From positions 124,084-188,083 of the forward strand of contig QANZ01028774.1 in assembly GCA_003254925.1 (NCBI GenBank): a stretch of DNA of 64,000 nucleotides, read 5' to 3'. A program made the position numbers and the translations under genes. The notes beneath the pieces are model-generated. The model searched no databases and was not told the origin of the DNA. It saw only the letters and a list, made by a program, of their open reading frames with translations. Positions within the stretch are counted from its first letter, which is position 1. Each line of letters begins with the position of its first letter. Origin of the DNA: Chamaecrista fasciculata. Lineage: Eukaryota; Streptophyta; Magnoliopsida; Fabales; Fabaceae. This document shows, one piece after another, positions 53,193-64,000 of this stretch.

Positions 53193-56100
53193 CTAGATAA
53201 GTGTTTCATGATGAGGCCTAAACATAGGTTCTGGAATAGGAGTGAATACCGGTGTCACTGACGGCGGCGTTGCAGCGAAATTCCGTGGACGTTTATTGCT
53301 GTTACCGCTTGGTTTTACTTGATGTTTATTGCCAACCGCTTCATTACTGCGTTTTCTTGGATCTGGTGCTTGTGCTTTAGCTTCATTACTGCGTTTTCTG
53401 AAATCTGGTGCTTGTGCTTTAGCCTTGGAGGAGGACGAAGGTCCTGCATGATGGCCACCAACCCTATTTACTTTCTTCAGTCTTTCAAGATCATCAATTC
53501 GGAATTGAATCTCCCTGGGCAGATTCTGAGATGCAAGGTTGTTGTCTGAAATGAACTTCAGAACAGTTCGCAGACAAGCTACTTCATCATCTCTAACCTT
53601 GTCCTGAAAGGATAAGTTAAACATGTTACAAATATGTATGTATGAGAAAATTGATGATTTGATGGAGATAGATTTGAATAGGAGAGAATGACCTTAATTT
53701 CAAAGGGCTTGTTCTTGCAAAGCCTCTGAGAGTTCATTTTTGCATTCTGCACGTGTGCTCTCAAGAGACCAACTGGTGGGATCTTGTCAACCAATTTATA
53801 TGCACAAATGAATCTAACAGCTTCAAGAGGCTGATGCTTCTTGATAAGATTCTGAACCAAATCTGCCAGACAACCAAATTTCAAGACATCAAATTGGGTT
53901 TAAAAAGTCCTTTGGGATGTTACTTAAATATAACAGCATCATAAGTAAAACAGAACATTTAGGACAAGAGAGCACTGCAGGAAAATCAGTTCCAAGTTAC
54001 CATAATAATCAGGGGGAATTAAAGTCTCAAACCAGTCATCAGATGTATGACATAGAAATAGACACAAAGCTCAAAGACCAAACAAGCAAATAAATTAACA
54101 CGTCAGTTTCTTAACTGAAGTTAACTATGGGGTTCAGCATGATAGAATCTTAAGAGTCAAGTTGGAAAAGCAAATCATACTCTGCAACAAAACAAGGATT
54201 CATATTATTTATTTTGATTTCCCCGTTATTTTCAAAACAATTTTCAGCAAAAATCCTTCCAAGTCTCTCCAAAAAGAGAACGAGGCAGACAACATATTTG
54301 TGTTGGCCATGCCAAATCAGCACTTTCAACTTGATTTAGGCTACAACACACCATATACAACCCCCTCCTCTGCAAAAAATGAAAAGACAAGTATAAACAG
54401 AAAAAGATAAAGAGACAGAGCATATTTGAGTTTTTACACATGACATGAGAAGAAAAGATATGAATCCACTGACGTAAGAAGATCACAATGGCTTGTGAGA
54501 AGAGATATAGACAATGTAGGGGTCTTGCACACTCATTAAGGGTCCACTACTCCACTATTGAAGTAAAACTCACCACTCAAGTGAATTTCAGATATTCCAT
54601 GTCTATCTCTCTTTTTCTATGACTATGTCATGTTATCACCTCACATGAGAGAATCCAAGTTCGACCAGAAACTACCTTAAGGAAAAGCTGCTGGAAATTC
54701 CCAATAGCACCTAATATTTAATTGTCAAGTTAACATCACACTAAACACATAAATTCTTCTCCCTGTAACACTAACGCATATTAATTCACCATTATCACGT
54801 CCTTATATGGCAAAATTCTCCAGGAGAACCATGAAAAGAGATGCATTATTTTGACTCATTGCAGAACTAGTCAAATAAAACATTGAATTTTAGCAACAAT
54901 CAGAGTCGCCATTGCCTTTGCTAGAATGACACCAGAATATAAACACATTAAAGTAAAAAATTGATGTAGCCTACTTGGAGATAAAAAAACGAGCAGTACT
55001 ATATGGAAGAGAAACAAGCAGAGAGTTGGTGGCTAACAAAGCAATTTTTCAAAACACATACCAAAAACTTTATCAGCAAAACCAAACGTCCCAAACAGCT
55101 CTACGGCTTGTTTGTGATGAGCAGCTATCTCAAAGAGCTGTAAGATTTCATCTTCCTTAAAATAAGAAACCAAACCATAAATGGACAAAAGCAGTAGAAA
55201 ACCCAGAACCTCCACAGAATTCTCAGTACTTGCTCTCATCTCAGCCTTCAATTCAAGTGCTAACTTCATTGCTTCTTCTCTTACATGTGGTTTAATATCT
55301 GGTGAGATCGCCCTCAGCCATTCTAGCAAACCGATGAGGCCTCCAACAATAATTGCATTTTCCCCTCCCTTTCGACTTTGTTGAATAATAGGGTTCTGTA
55401 ATAAATCCAAAACAAGTTTTGCAGGATCAGAAGCTTGGAAATCAACTAAAGTGTCCTTGCACATCAACTCAGGTGCATTTGTTTGCTGATTGGAGCGCAA
55501 CTGCAAATCTATTCCATCTGCGCCAGAAGTAACAAGTTCTGCTGGACCTGATATTGGAAAACAATCAATTTAAATAAGACATGCAACATTACTGCTTCTA
55601 AAGATGATTACAAACGAATCTTATGCAAATAAAAGTGCCAGTGTCATTCCTTATGAATTAAGAAAGAAAAAACTCATAGAAAATTAGTTTCCCTCAGCCA
55701 GAGCAGGAAGCACATATTTACCAGGTACATTATCAATAATACCAAGGGCTTTTCGTAATTCAGATGCCTGACAATGCTGGGAAATCATATTTAGATGCTT
55801 CTGAAGTTCATTTGCATTAAAAGATGAACCTAGTTCATATGTAGCCACAAACTTCAAAAAAACCAAAACTTCCAAACAATCTTTATTAGGGCCAGACATA
55901 TTTTTTCTCCACTCACTCGCCAACTTCAATGACTCTTCTTTGACAGGAGAACTAATTACTGGAGAAGATTTCTTCAATTCATCTAGCAAAAGAATACAGC
56001 TCCGATTTATATTGTTTGCATCATATTCAATGTCCCCATGGCTCGGAGGAGGTGGATAAAAACCCAGAATTGCATCCAGCACCACTTTAGCGGGATCCAC

Positions 56101-57810
56101 AGATTCTTGAAGAGCACTAGATACCTCATGGTTCACTAACTCATATTTTATCACAGTCTCATTCAATAGCTGCAAAACATTCCTTCTACTCGTCACATTG
56201 TTGCTATCTGTAAAATCTAGTTGCTCAGTTTTTAATTCAGGATAGAGGATATCGCTCATCTCTGTCAACACTTTTTCCTCCTTAATTGATTTTCTTAGTG
56301 ATTCAAATTGCTTTCCTTTCAACTCAAGCACTTGAACTCGCTCTTCAAACTGTTTCTCTTTCAACTTGAGCTTCTCCACTTGCCCTTGAAATTGCTTCTC
56401 CTCTACCTCAAATTTCCTCACTCGTTCTTCAAATTGGTTTTGATTTGTTTCAAGTTCTTCGGACCTTTCTTTCATCTGAAGCTTGAGTGAATCAAAATCT
56501 TTTTTGCTTGATTCAAGCTCTCCAATATCTTGATTAATTGTTCTCTGGATTGATTTGAGTTCTTCCTCTTTTGCTACAAGGTCATTAAGATTTTTCCTTT
56601 TTGACTCTAGTTCATTGGTAAGTCCAAAAATGGACTTCTGTACTGAATCCAGGGCTTTCTCTTTTCTCTTGAGCTCCTCCTCACATTGGGTGATTTTCTT
56701 TTGAATAGACTTGAGTTGTCCCTCCCTCTTTTCGTAACCGTTTCTATTGTTTTTCAGCATTTCCTGAAATTCACTATCTTTTGACTTGATCTCACGCTCG
56801 CGTATCTTAATTGAGTCCACCAGAAAATTGAGACGTTCTTCCTTGGCCACAATATCCCTGGTACATTCTTCTATCGTCCGCTGTACTGACTTGAGCACAT
56901 TCTCACGTTCGCTGATCAATACCTCGAATTCCTCGATCATTCTTTGATCCCTTTTGCACTCTTCGTCTTTGAAACGAATATTATGCTTCTCCCGTTCACA
57001 TATCGACTTCTGAATAGATTTGAGGTTTTCTTCCATAACGAGCAACTCTTTGTCACGCTCTTGAATACGTTTTAGGAGGGCACCATATTCTCTGTCTTTC
57101 AGTTCAAAATCCTGGCGGCGTGATCTCAACTGTCGTTGAACATAACTCAGTTGTTTTTCCTTATTTTCAAGCTCTTTGGATCGCCCCTCGATATCTTTCT
57201 CTACCGAGTGCAATCTGCCCTCCTTCCCTTTCAATTTTGTCTGGTACTCACCAAACGATTTTTGAACGACGGCAAGTTCTTGTTCTTTCATCTCGAGTTG
57301 AGCAGAGGATTCAGCGATCGATATCTGAAGATCCTCCCACTCCTTTTGCTTGTATTCAAGCTCTTCAGCGTGGCCTTGAATCAACAACTTGATAGAGGCG
57401 AGATGTCCCTCCTTCGACACAAGATCATCGGTAGTTTCTTGAACCATCCTCTTTATCTCTTCCAGTTTCTTGCCGTTTAAGACAATTTCCTCACAACTTT
57501 CATCTAAGGACTTCTGAACAAGACTCAACCGCTCTTCCTTCTCGTTGAGCATTTTGGAGCACTCATTCAACTTCTCCTGGGTAACAATAAACTGATTCTC
57601 CTTCAACTCAACCTCTTTTACACGAACATTAAGACTTTCTAGGCGATCTCCGATGGATTTTCCGATAGAGTCAAAATGCTCTTGCAAATCCTTCCATTGG
57701 AGAGAGAACACAAGGAGGGATGAAGCTTGGGATTGTAGTTGGTCATATGACTTTCCCAGATTGTCCAGCTTCATCCCAGCAACTTGAAAACTGGACGCAA
57801 TGTCTTCCAT
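53193..57810 (-). CDS. Frigida-like coiled-coil protein (FRL5 type)
   Basis: Four exons (55722-57810, 55062-55547, 53693-53862, 53193-53603) in agreeing phases give 1051 residues. Residues of about 1-540 form a long coiled coil with a repeated pattern of roughly 35-40 residues (KE(E/Q)xLxxVQKSI...ELExK). Two related helical units follow: about 568-696 (DPAKVVLDAILGFYPP ... LEVLVFLKFVATYELGSSF) and about 720-860 (DPAKLVLDLLQNPI ... VEVLGFLLLLSIYGLVSYF). The rest completes the Frigida domain (LVQNLIKKHQPLEAVRFICAYKL). Frigida proteins scaffold a nuclear complex that activates flowering repressors in Brassicaceae; FRL5-type members are less well defined. The C-terminal tail contains a 14-residue tandem repeat (KAQAPDFRKRSNEA, KAQAPDPRKRSNEA). 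Confidence 0.92.
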
Positions 57811-58425
57811 CGAACAAGTAGATAAACAAAGTCGCCCAGCAAAATGCGTATTTCAAAATCAAAAGAGAAAGAGAGGAAGAAAGAGAGTTCAGAGTTAAAA
57901 CCCTAGAATATTGAAAAGTTGAAACCCTAGGAGGGGAAGTTGCCAAATGCAAATGCCTGGAGAGAAGGACTGTGTAGTAATGGCGGAAACGACTAGCAGA
58001 GTCAGTGCAAGCGCCGACTTTGCTTGATGGCAAAGAAACAGAGTGACGTTTCAAACTTCGAAAACCGTGCGATTCTTCTTACCCTTCTCTCTCATGAATG
58101 GGAAGAAAAAAGGATTAAGCAATTTGTATGATATATAGCCAGTAATTTAATCCTAATCAGGCATGTAGGAAGTTCGGGATTAACATCGCCTTATTAGAAT
58201 ACTAATAACTAAACTCATTTAAAATTTGAAAATCACGACGCGAAGGATAATGCGCTATGTCCTCCTTATGTCATGCACACAAATTTAAATTAGTTCAGTA
58301 ATTTTAAGGCGAAATAATAGGAAAAACAATAAAGATATTCATTGATGTCATTTAAATTTGTAAAATATCTAAGAATATGTATAATTTTAAAATAATTATA
58401 ATTATAAATATCTTAAAATTATAGG
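57811..58425. other. Upstream region of the Frigida-like gene
   Basis: It contains a GA/CT-rich leader and AT-rich DNA. A minus-strand ORF here (57743-58054) overlaps the Frigida-like start in another frame and is not supported as a gene. Confidence 0.6.
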
Positions 58426-58712
58426 TACATAGGCGCTTGGCGTGCCCGTTGCATATAATGTTTGAATTGATTTAAAGTTAAAGATTATATAAAGTTCTTA
58501 TATTGATAAATGAGTATTTTTGAGACCAATTTGAAATTTCTTGATACATTTGAGACTAATTAAAAATTTTAACTTAATGAGAATGAACATAGGTGATTTT
58601 TTTTTTTATAAGAATGAACGTGGGCTAACTAGAGAAAAGTAGGTGATTTTTTTTTTGATATTTTAATTCAATAATTTTGACCAATCATAAAGGGTGTAGC
58701 CATATAATAATA
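58426..58712 (-). mobile_element. Second, partial Helitron-like copy
   Basis: Read on the minus strand it begins attatatggctacacccttt, matching the start of the adjacent element minus its first bases. It shares the gaattgatttaaa and ttatattgataaa blocks, and ends in a decayed hairpin (gggcacgccaagcgcc). It is directly abutted by the full copy at 58713-59074. Confidence 0.5.
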
Positions 58713-59074
58713 CTAGGGCATTAGCATGCCCGTTTGAATTGATTTAAAATTGAAGATTATATTAAATTTTTATATTGATAAAAGAGTAAGTTTGGGACTA
58801 ATTTGAGAAATTATACAAATATGTAAGACTCATCTAAAATAAATAAAATATTTAGGACCAATTTGAAATTACCTCATATGGGAGAGTGAGTGGAGGGAGA
58901 GAGTGGTGACATTTTTTAATTTTTAATTATTTTTTGCATTTTTTAATTCATTTATTTTTTTAAAGAAGTGGGGGGAGTGAGTGGGGAGAGAGAGAGTGGT
59001 GATTTTTTTTTAAATTTTTTAATTCACTATTTTTGATCAACCATAAAGGGTGGAGCCATATAATATAGTATAGA
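58713..59074 (-). mobile_element. Non-autonomous Helitron
   Basis: On the minus strand the element begins TCTATACTATATTATATGG and ends with a hairpin GGGCAT-GCTA-ATGCCC immediately followed by CTAG, with T next. These are the Helitron hallmarks (5' TC, 3' hairpin and CTRR, insertion into AT). At 362 bp it encodes nothing and would depend on a Rep/helicase supplied elsewhere. Confidence 0.72.
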
Positions 59075-60061
59075 TATAGATATAGATAGTATAAATAGAT
59101 ATAGATATTTACATATTTATATTTATATAACATTATATGATCTTCTTGGATATCAAAATTAATCTTTTGAAATTGTATATTAATAAGATATAAAATATAA
59201 ATGATGATAAAATTATGAGAAAATATTCAATGTTTTACTTTTTTTTATTATTTTAAAATTAATAAAAATAAACAAGATATTATTTTATAAGATCTTATAA
59301 TTTATGTATTCTTAAGCTTGAGGAGGCTAAAAAAGATTATTCTATTAGCGGCCCACAAATCCACAATTGATATCACTATATCTTTTTTTTATGAAAATTG
59401 ATATCACTATATCAGCATCACACACAATGGTATAACTGAAGTCACTCTCATAAATATGTGCTTAATCGAAAAGGGTTATCTCACTATAAATAGATTAAAA
59501 AAAAAACATATAATTTTGGGGCGTGCTATTTATATAACTTTAAATAATCAATAGTTTTGGCTGGTTTCTCCGTTTTGCTTGAACATTTAACCGTGTAGTT
59601 TAATCTTCTGGAGTGTTGAGATATATAAACAAAGAGAGAGATAAGATAAGATAATCCATTAAAAGCAGAGCGTAATTCTTTATTTTATTTTTTTTATCAC
59701 CAGTGCATAGTTCTTAATTAGTCAGCCAAACTTTATCATGCCATGGCCAATCATCAGTGTCCCAGTAAAGCAACTCAAATACCACAGAAAAGTATCCAGA
59801 AAATCTTTCTGACTGCCATATATGATATACCTCATTCATTATGTCATATTAAGTTTCCTTTACAGTCTTCTCCTCCACTTTTGCATATACATGTGAGGAG
59901 AGGACACTGATAGGTGGGAACTGGATAGGTCAAAATAAGCAACACTAACCATCAAACACGTAGAAATAAAATGGATTTACACCAAAACTCCTGCAATTAA
60001 CAAACCACAAATTATTCAATATAGTAACAGCTTCAAGCAAACGATCTCCCAAGTATGAGGT
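59075..60061. other. Intergenic DNA and 3' flank of the VAP gene
   Basis: Tandem tagata repeats occur at 59070-59105 and AT-rich DNA follows. The last 100-350 bases probably hold the 3' UTR of the VAP gene on the minus strand. Confidence 0.55.
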
Positions 60062-62828
60062 TCAGGAGTGTAGACGGTATCCAAGGAAGAAACATATAAG
60101 CGCCACCATACAGACATATAGAAAAGGGAACCCAACTTGAACTTTTTTTACATCTCTCTTACTCAGATCGGCCTGCAAACATGAAAACAGTCAAGAAAAT
60201 TGAACTTGAAGTTTCTAGAGTTGTAGTAAAAACAGTATGCTTAACAGTTAAAAAATTGCATTACAGAAATCTCAGAAATCATGGCAGAAGTGATTATCAC
60301 CAAAACAACACCAGTAAATTTTTGGAGTATTTTATTCTCAGGCTTACAATTTGTTCTTGCAAGATCTTAGCCTCTAGGTTGTTTGCCGTCCTTTCCTCAG
60401 TTAGCTTTGATATTGTTACTCCAGCCTGCAAAAGAAGCCAGAAACTTGAACATTTCAGTAATTGAATCAAAAAAATATTAACTCAATTACTCAAGACTGT
60501 TACCCACTACCTAAAACATCCATAACATTAAACAGATAAAATAATTCACAATGAAATGACTGACCTCATTTAACTTGGACTCAATTTCATCTAATTTTAA
60601 CTTCATCTCCTTAATAGATTCCATTAATTTCAACTCCTCTAAACCTCTTGATACCTTTAACTCTGCTTCAATATCTGACTTCAGTTCCTCCAATTTCAAC
60701 TCCTCTACACCCTTTGACGCCTTTAACTCTGTTTCAATATCCGACTTCAGTTCCTCTACATCCTTTGCAGCCTGCAACTCCACATCTTTTGACAGTTTAA
60801 ACTCTTCAATAGTTTCCATTAATTTCAGCTCTTCTACACTCTTTGATACCTTTAACTCTGGTTCTTTTTCTGACTTCAGCTCCTCTACATACTTTACAGT
60901 TTCGAACTCCATGTCTTTTAACACTTGCAACTCAGATTCTTTTTCTGGCTTATGTTCCTTTACGTCCTCTACTGTTTTCAGCACCTCATCTTTCGCTGGC
61001 TTCATCATCACATCCTTCGCATGCTTTAACTCCTCGTTATTTATCTTATTATCTGCATTCTTAACAACCTGACAATGACATATTCCAAGAACAGCTTATG
61101 GAACAAGTTCCTAAAATACGACTCCCATAAAAATTCAAGGAAATAGGGTTAAGAAAAAATTGAAATTCGCAATCACTGAAAATGATTTATTTTACTCCCT
61201 CCTAAAATCATGTAAACTATTAATAAATAATAACTTTCAAACCCTTCAATTATATAATTGACAAATTATACGAGTTTTACAAGTGTTGAAGAAAAAGATA
61301 AAGCGTTATCAGGATTTAAATTTAAATTTAAATGTTTGTTTTAAATTTAGCTTATGATTCGACATTCAGTTTAGATTTATTCTATTCAAATCTTCTTAGC
61401 GATGGATGGATGTGTGTCTTCACTTAGTTATTTTGGAATCTTATTTTTCAACAAGAATTTGAAATATTGAGATGACAGACAGAGATTGAGGAAGGGAAAC
61501 AACTATAGACGAGGCGACAGTGAATTTTTTCTTACCATGGGTTCTCGGGAGGAGATTTCATCTCTTCTAAATATCTTTTCTTTTTCACGAGAAAGCTCAT
61601 AACTAATGTCTCCTTTGATAGGAGATATTTCTTCTGAATGAATCGGGCTAATCAGGGCCACCTTCAGCTTGTTTTCTTCAACGTATCTGCTGGCATCTTT
61701 GATAAACTGTCATTTGTTAAAAAATTTGGATAAGTATGAGATTAATAATAAAAGCAACCAAAATGCACTGCAAATCACCACGTAAAACACATCCATACCA
61801 AGCTAGAGCTAATGTCGTCATTGGTAGTTCCAACAGGAACAATGGTGCTCTGAATTAAGAACTTGTCCTTGCACACCATATCAGCGAGTGCTGTTCGTTG
61901 AGCTTGCATTGTAACTAGGTTGATGCAAAACAACATAACGTATGATGTAAATGTATCAATAAACCACAAACCAATCAACTTGGTCATATAATACCCATTT
62001 TAAACTAATTTAATGCTAGTAAACAATAACTAATCAAAGAGATTAAAATAACAGGCACAAAGAGTTATACCTACGAATTCACAGGTAGATTTTGGCATGA
62101 GAACTCCCACATGTGGCCGAACTGAGTATTTCTTAGGTGAAGTTGTCTTGACCTGTCAATATCATACCAAATTTGATTTAGCAGTCCAGCATTCCATGTA
62201 GATTAAAAGACTTCAATGTCAGCAGATAAAAATACGGTAGTGGGGAAAATGAGAAACATGCTCTGACCTTGAAAGCAACATAATTGTTCGTGTTATTGAT
62301 CAGCTGAACTGAACAAGAACTTTGCCTCTTCAATTCATCTATAAAGCAAAAATGTAGATCCATTTCAATGAATTGATGAGGTATTTAGAAATTGGAAATT
62401 ACAAAATCAATGACTACAATTACAGAAACATTATGAGCTTAATTAGCTACCTATAAGCGGGAAAGAAAATTGACTGATCACGGAGACCACTGATTAGTAG
62501 CTAGTACCATATAAAAACAGTATGCAAGTAAATCCCTCGGCAATTTATATTCAATTGTAGATGAACCGGAGATAATTGAGGAAAAGCAATAATATATTAA
62601 TTCCCCAGTTAGCGAGAATAAAACTTATTCCTAGCCAATTCTTTTATTTTGTCAACTTAGATATGAAATAGGAAATATACAACACATCTGTAACCACTAA
62701 CTAAGTAGTAAGAATTTGCTACAAATAATAGTGTGAAGCTTCTAGGAAGAACGAAGACTATTCAATCATCTATACGCACTTGTAAATTTGAGTTCCATGG
62801 GTTCAATCTGCAGAAGTCCTTTGCTCAT
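60062..62828 (-). CDS. VAP27-2: VAP27-2-like vesicle-associated protein
   Basis: Eight exons (62780-62828, 62268-62338, 62071-62152, 61799-61914, 61536-61706, 60565-61068, 60348-60425, 60062-60172) in agreeing phases give 393 residues. VAPs are ER tail-anchored proteins that bind FFAT-motif partners at ER-plasma membrane and other contact sites. The MSP domain occupies about 1-125 and has the conserved binding face (FKVKTTSPKKYSVRPHVGVLMPKSTCEF). A long acidic, Lys-rich region follows with degenerate VEELK repeats (exon 6), then a coiled coil (MKLKLDEIESKLNEV). Exon 8 ends in a membrane anchor (VGFPFLYVCMVALICFFLGY). Family members with this long linker are VAP27-2/PVA22. Size is close to Arabidopsis VAP27-2 (about 386, from memory). 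Confidence 0.93.
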
Positions 62829-64000
62829 GACTACTCCTCAGAATAATCCAAACAAGGCCAATCTAGCCAGCACCCAAAGCTAACAACAAATTAGGTTAAT
62901 GCCATGTCTTTCAACCTGCATTTGATCACTGAATTTCAGTTAAACCAAACTTACAAAAATCCCAAGAGCCGCTCACTCAAATATTTGGCTCTTAATCAAC
63001 ATAAAGTCTCAAATCTCATCTCCTTCACTGTTATTACAATTCTTTTAACGAACACAAAAGCAGAAAGCAATATTAGACAGAAACAAAAGGGCGAGAAAGC
63101 ATAGCTGCATCAGTGAAGCGAATTTTCAAACCAGAAACAGATAGAGAAGAAGAAAACGGGACCAAAATCAAAGATTACTAATTATTAGTGAGAAATCCTG
63201 AAGATTGTGGGGAAAACAAACCCCGAGTGAAATAATTCCTATTTCCTGGGAAAGCAAAGGCAGCAGATAAATAAAATAAAGCCTTGAAGCATCGTAGAAC
63301 TCACCGATAATTAGCGATGAATGGAACCCAAATGTTTGGAGAAGACGAACTAATGGAGTTTGTGTGTGAACTTGAAAGTGGACAGAAAACAGAGAGACGT
63401 TGTACTAGTCGAAGAAAGAGCAATTAATGGCAATGATTACGACAATTATCAGAGAAAAGGAAAATAAATTATAGAATAATATAGGAGAGAAGTTCATGAT
63501 TCGTATCAGAGGAAGAAAATGGAAAATGGGGAATAGTAATGACAATGACTCCGTTTCTTGCATTAGCATTATGAGTAGATTTCTTTGTTTGTCCAGTGAA
63601 GAGTGTAGAGCACAAAGCATTGTGATTGTTGAGTTGGCAAAGAGAAAACGACGAGTGAAATACATTGATTGTACCGTCGTTTTACCTTTTTACCGACACA
63701 ACGCCCGGGTTTGCTTTTCCATATTTGTCCACTCTTTTTTTTTTTTTTGGTCAAAATATTTGTCCACTCTAGCGTTTCAAATTTGTCCCAACGGCCTTCA
63801 TCTTCCTATCTCTCAAATTTATTAACAATTAAATTATTAAACAATTCTTATATCTTTTATTTTAAAATATAATAAATATATAAAATTTATTAATTTATTA
63901 TATTTTCATGATTTATTTTACAATTAATACAATTTTTATATATTTTTGTACATACAATAGACACTAGCCTCATTTATTAAAATAAACCTAATTTTTTTTT
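62829..64000. other. 5' region of the VAP gene
   Basis: A minus-strand 5' UTR exon probably ends at 63305, where ATTATCG|gtgagttc gives a good donor; the UTR intron would span to a site just before the start codon at 62828. Around 63690-63780, tttgtccactct occurs twice about 40 bp apart, interrupted by a T-run, possibly a small insertion with target duplication. I see no gene to the window end. Confidence 0.5.

Noticed and set aside
57120-57480. Plus-strand ORFs of 90-114 residues
   Set aside because: They are antisense shadows of the coiled-coil part of the Frigida-like gene.
60575-61072. A 165-residue plus-strand ORF rich in Ser, Phe and Asn
   Set aside because: It is the antisense of VAP exon 6; the repeat-rich Glu/Lys/Leu code on the minus strand produces it.

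Overview
This window is plant nuclear DNA, almost certainly from a eudicot and probably a rosid. The evidence is GT-AG introns, AT-rich intergenic DNA, plant-only gene families (GID1, BONZAI, Frigida-like, plant VAP27, SQEF-ended H2A.X) and many small plant transposons. The draft assembly has a 492-base N gap at 22001-22492 and one N at 9624. I could not identify the species.

Eight protein genes are supported. From left to right they are: an intronless tail-anchored coiled-coil protein (11016-12875, +); a two-exon gibberellin receptor GID1 (14389-16218, -); a two-exon histone H2A.X with E2F promoter sites (23342-23862, +); a ten-exon DHHC palmitoyltransferase with a probable 1-base frameshift in exon 1 (26200-31248, +); a sixteen-exon BONZAI3-like copine (31603-37539, -), tail to tail with the previous gene; a J-domain protein with DUF3444 (46195-48822, -); a four-exon Frigida-like coiled-coil protein (53193-57810, -); and an eight-exon VAP27-2-like ER contact-site protein (60062-62828, -). 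I built the exons by hand from splice sites, reading-frame phase and family knowledge. All splice junctions keep the frame except within exon 1 of the palmitoyltransferase.

The genes do not form one pathway. From memory, however, the set mixes neighbours of three Arabidopsis segments: At5g27220-27330 (Frigida-like, DnaJ, GID1C, coiled-coil), At3g04970-05130 (PAT, DnaJ, GID1A, coiled-coil) and At1g08820-08880 (VAP27-2, BON3, H2A.X). This suggests an ancestral gene block that Arabidopsis split after polyploidy.

The space between genes is rich in non-autonomous mobile elements, many with readable boundaries. A 4.6 kb Mutator-like element (1832-6440, 10-bp target duplication) carries an ORF split by a 2.1 kb solo LTR that has its own 5-bp duplication. 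A 0.9 kb Pack-MULE (8758-9659) carries a pectate lyase gene fragment. Four or five more MULE-like inverted-repeat elements occur, one inside BON3 intron 1 and one nearly palindromic element just before the palmitoyltransferase. There are also two copies of a 430-bp TRIM retrotransposon, a SINE, Helitron-like termini, MITEs and an LTR-derived segment. No tRNA, rRNA or CRISPR array was recognised. I see no clearly new biochemical system; the most unusual items are the nested MULE/LTR structure, the pectate lyase capture, the palmitoyltransferase frameshift and the consolidated gene block.
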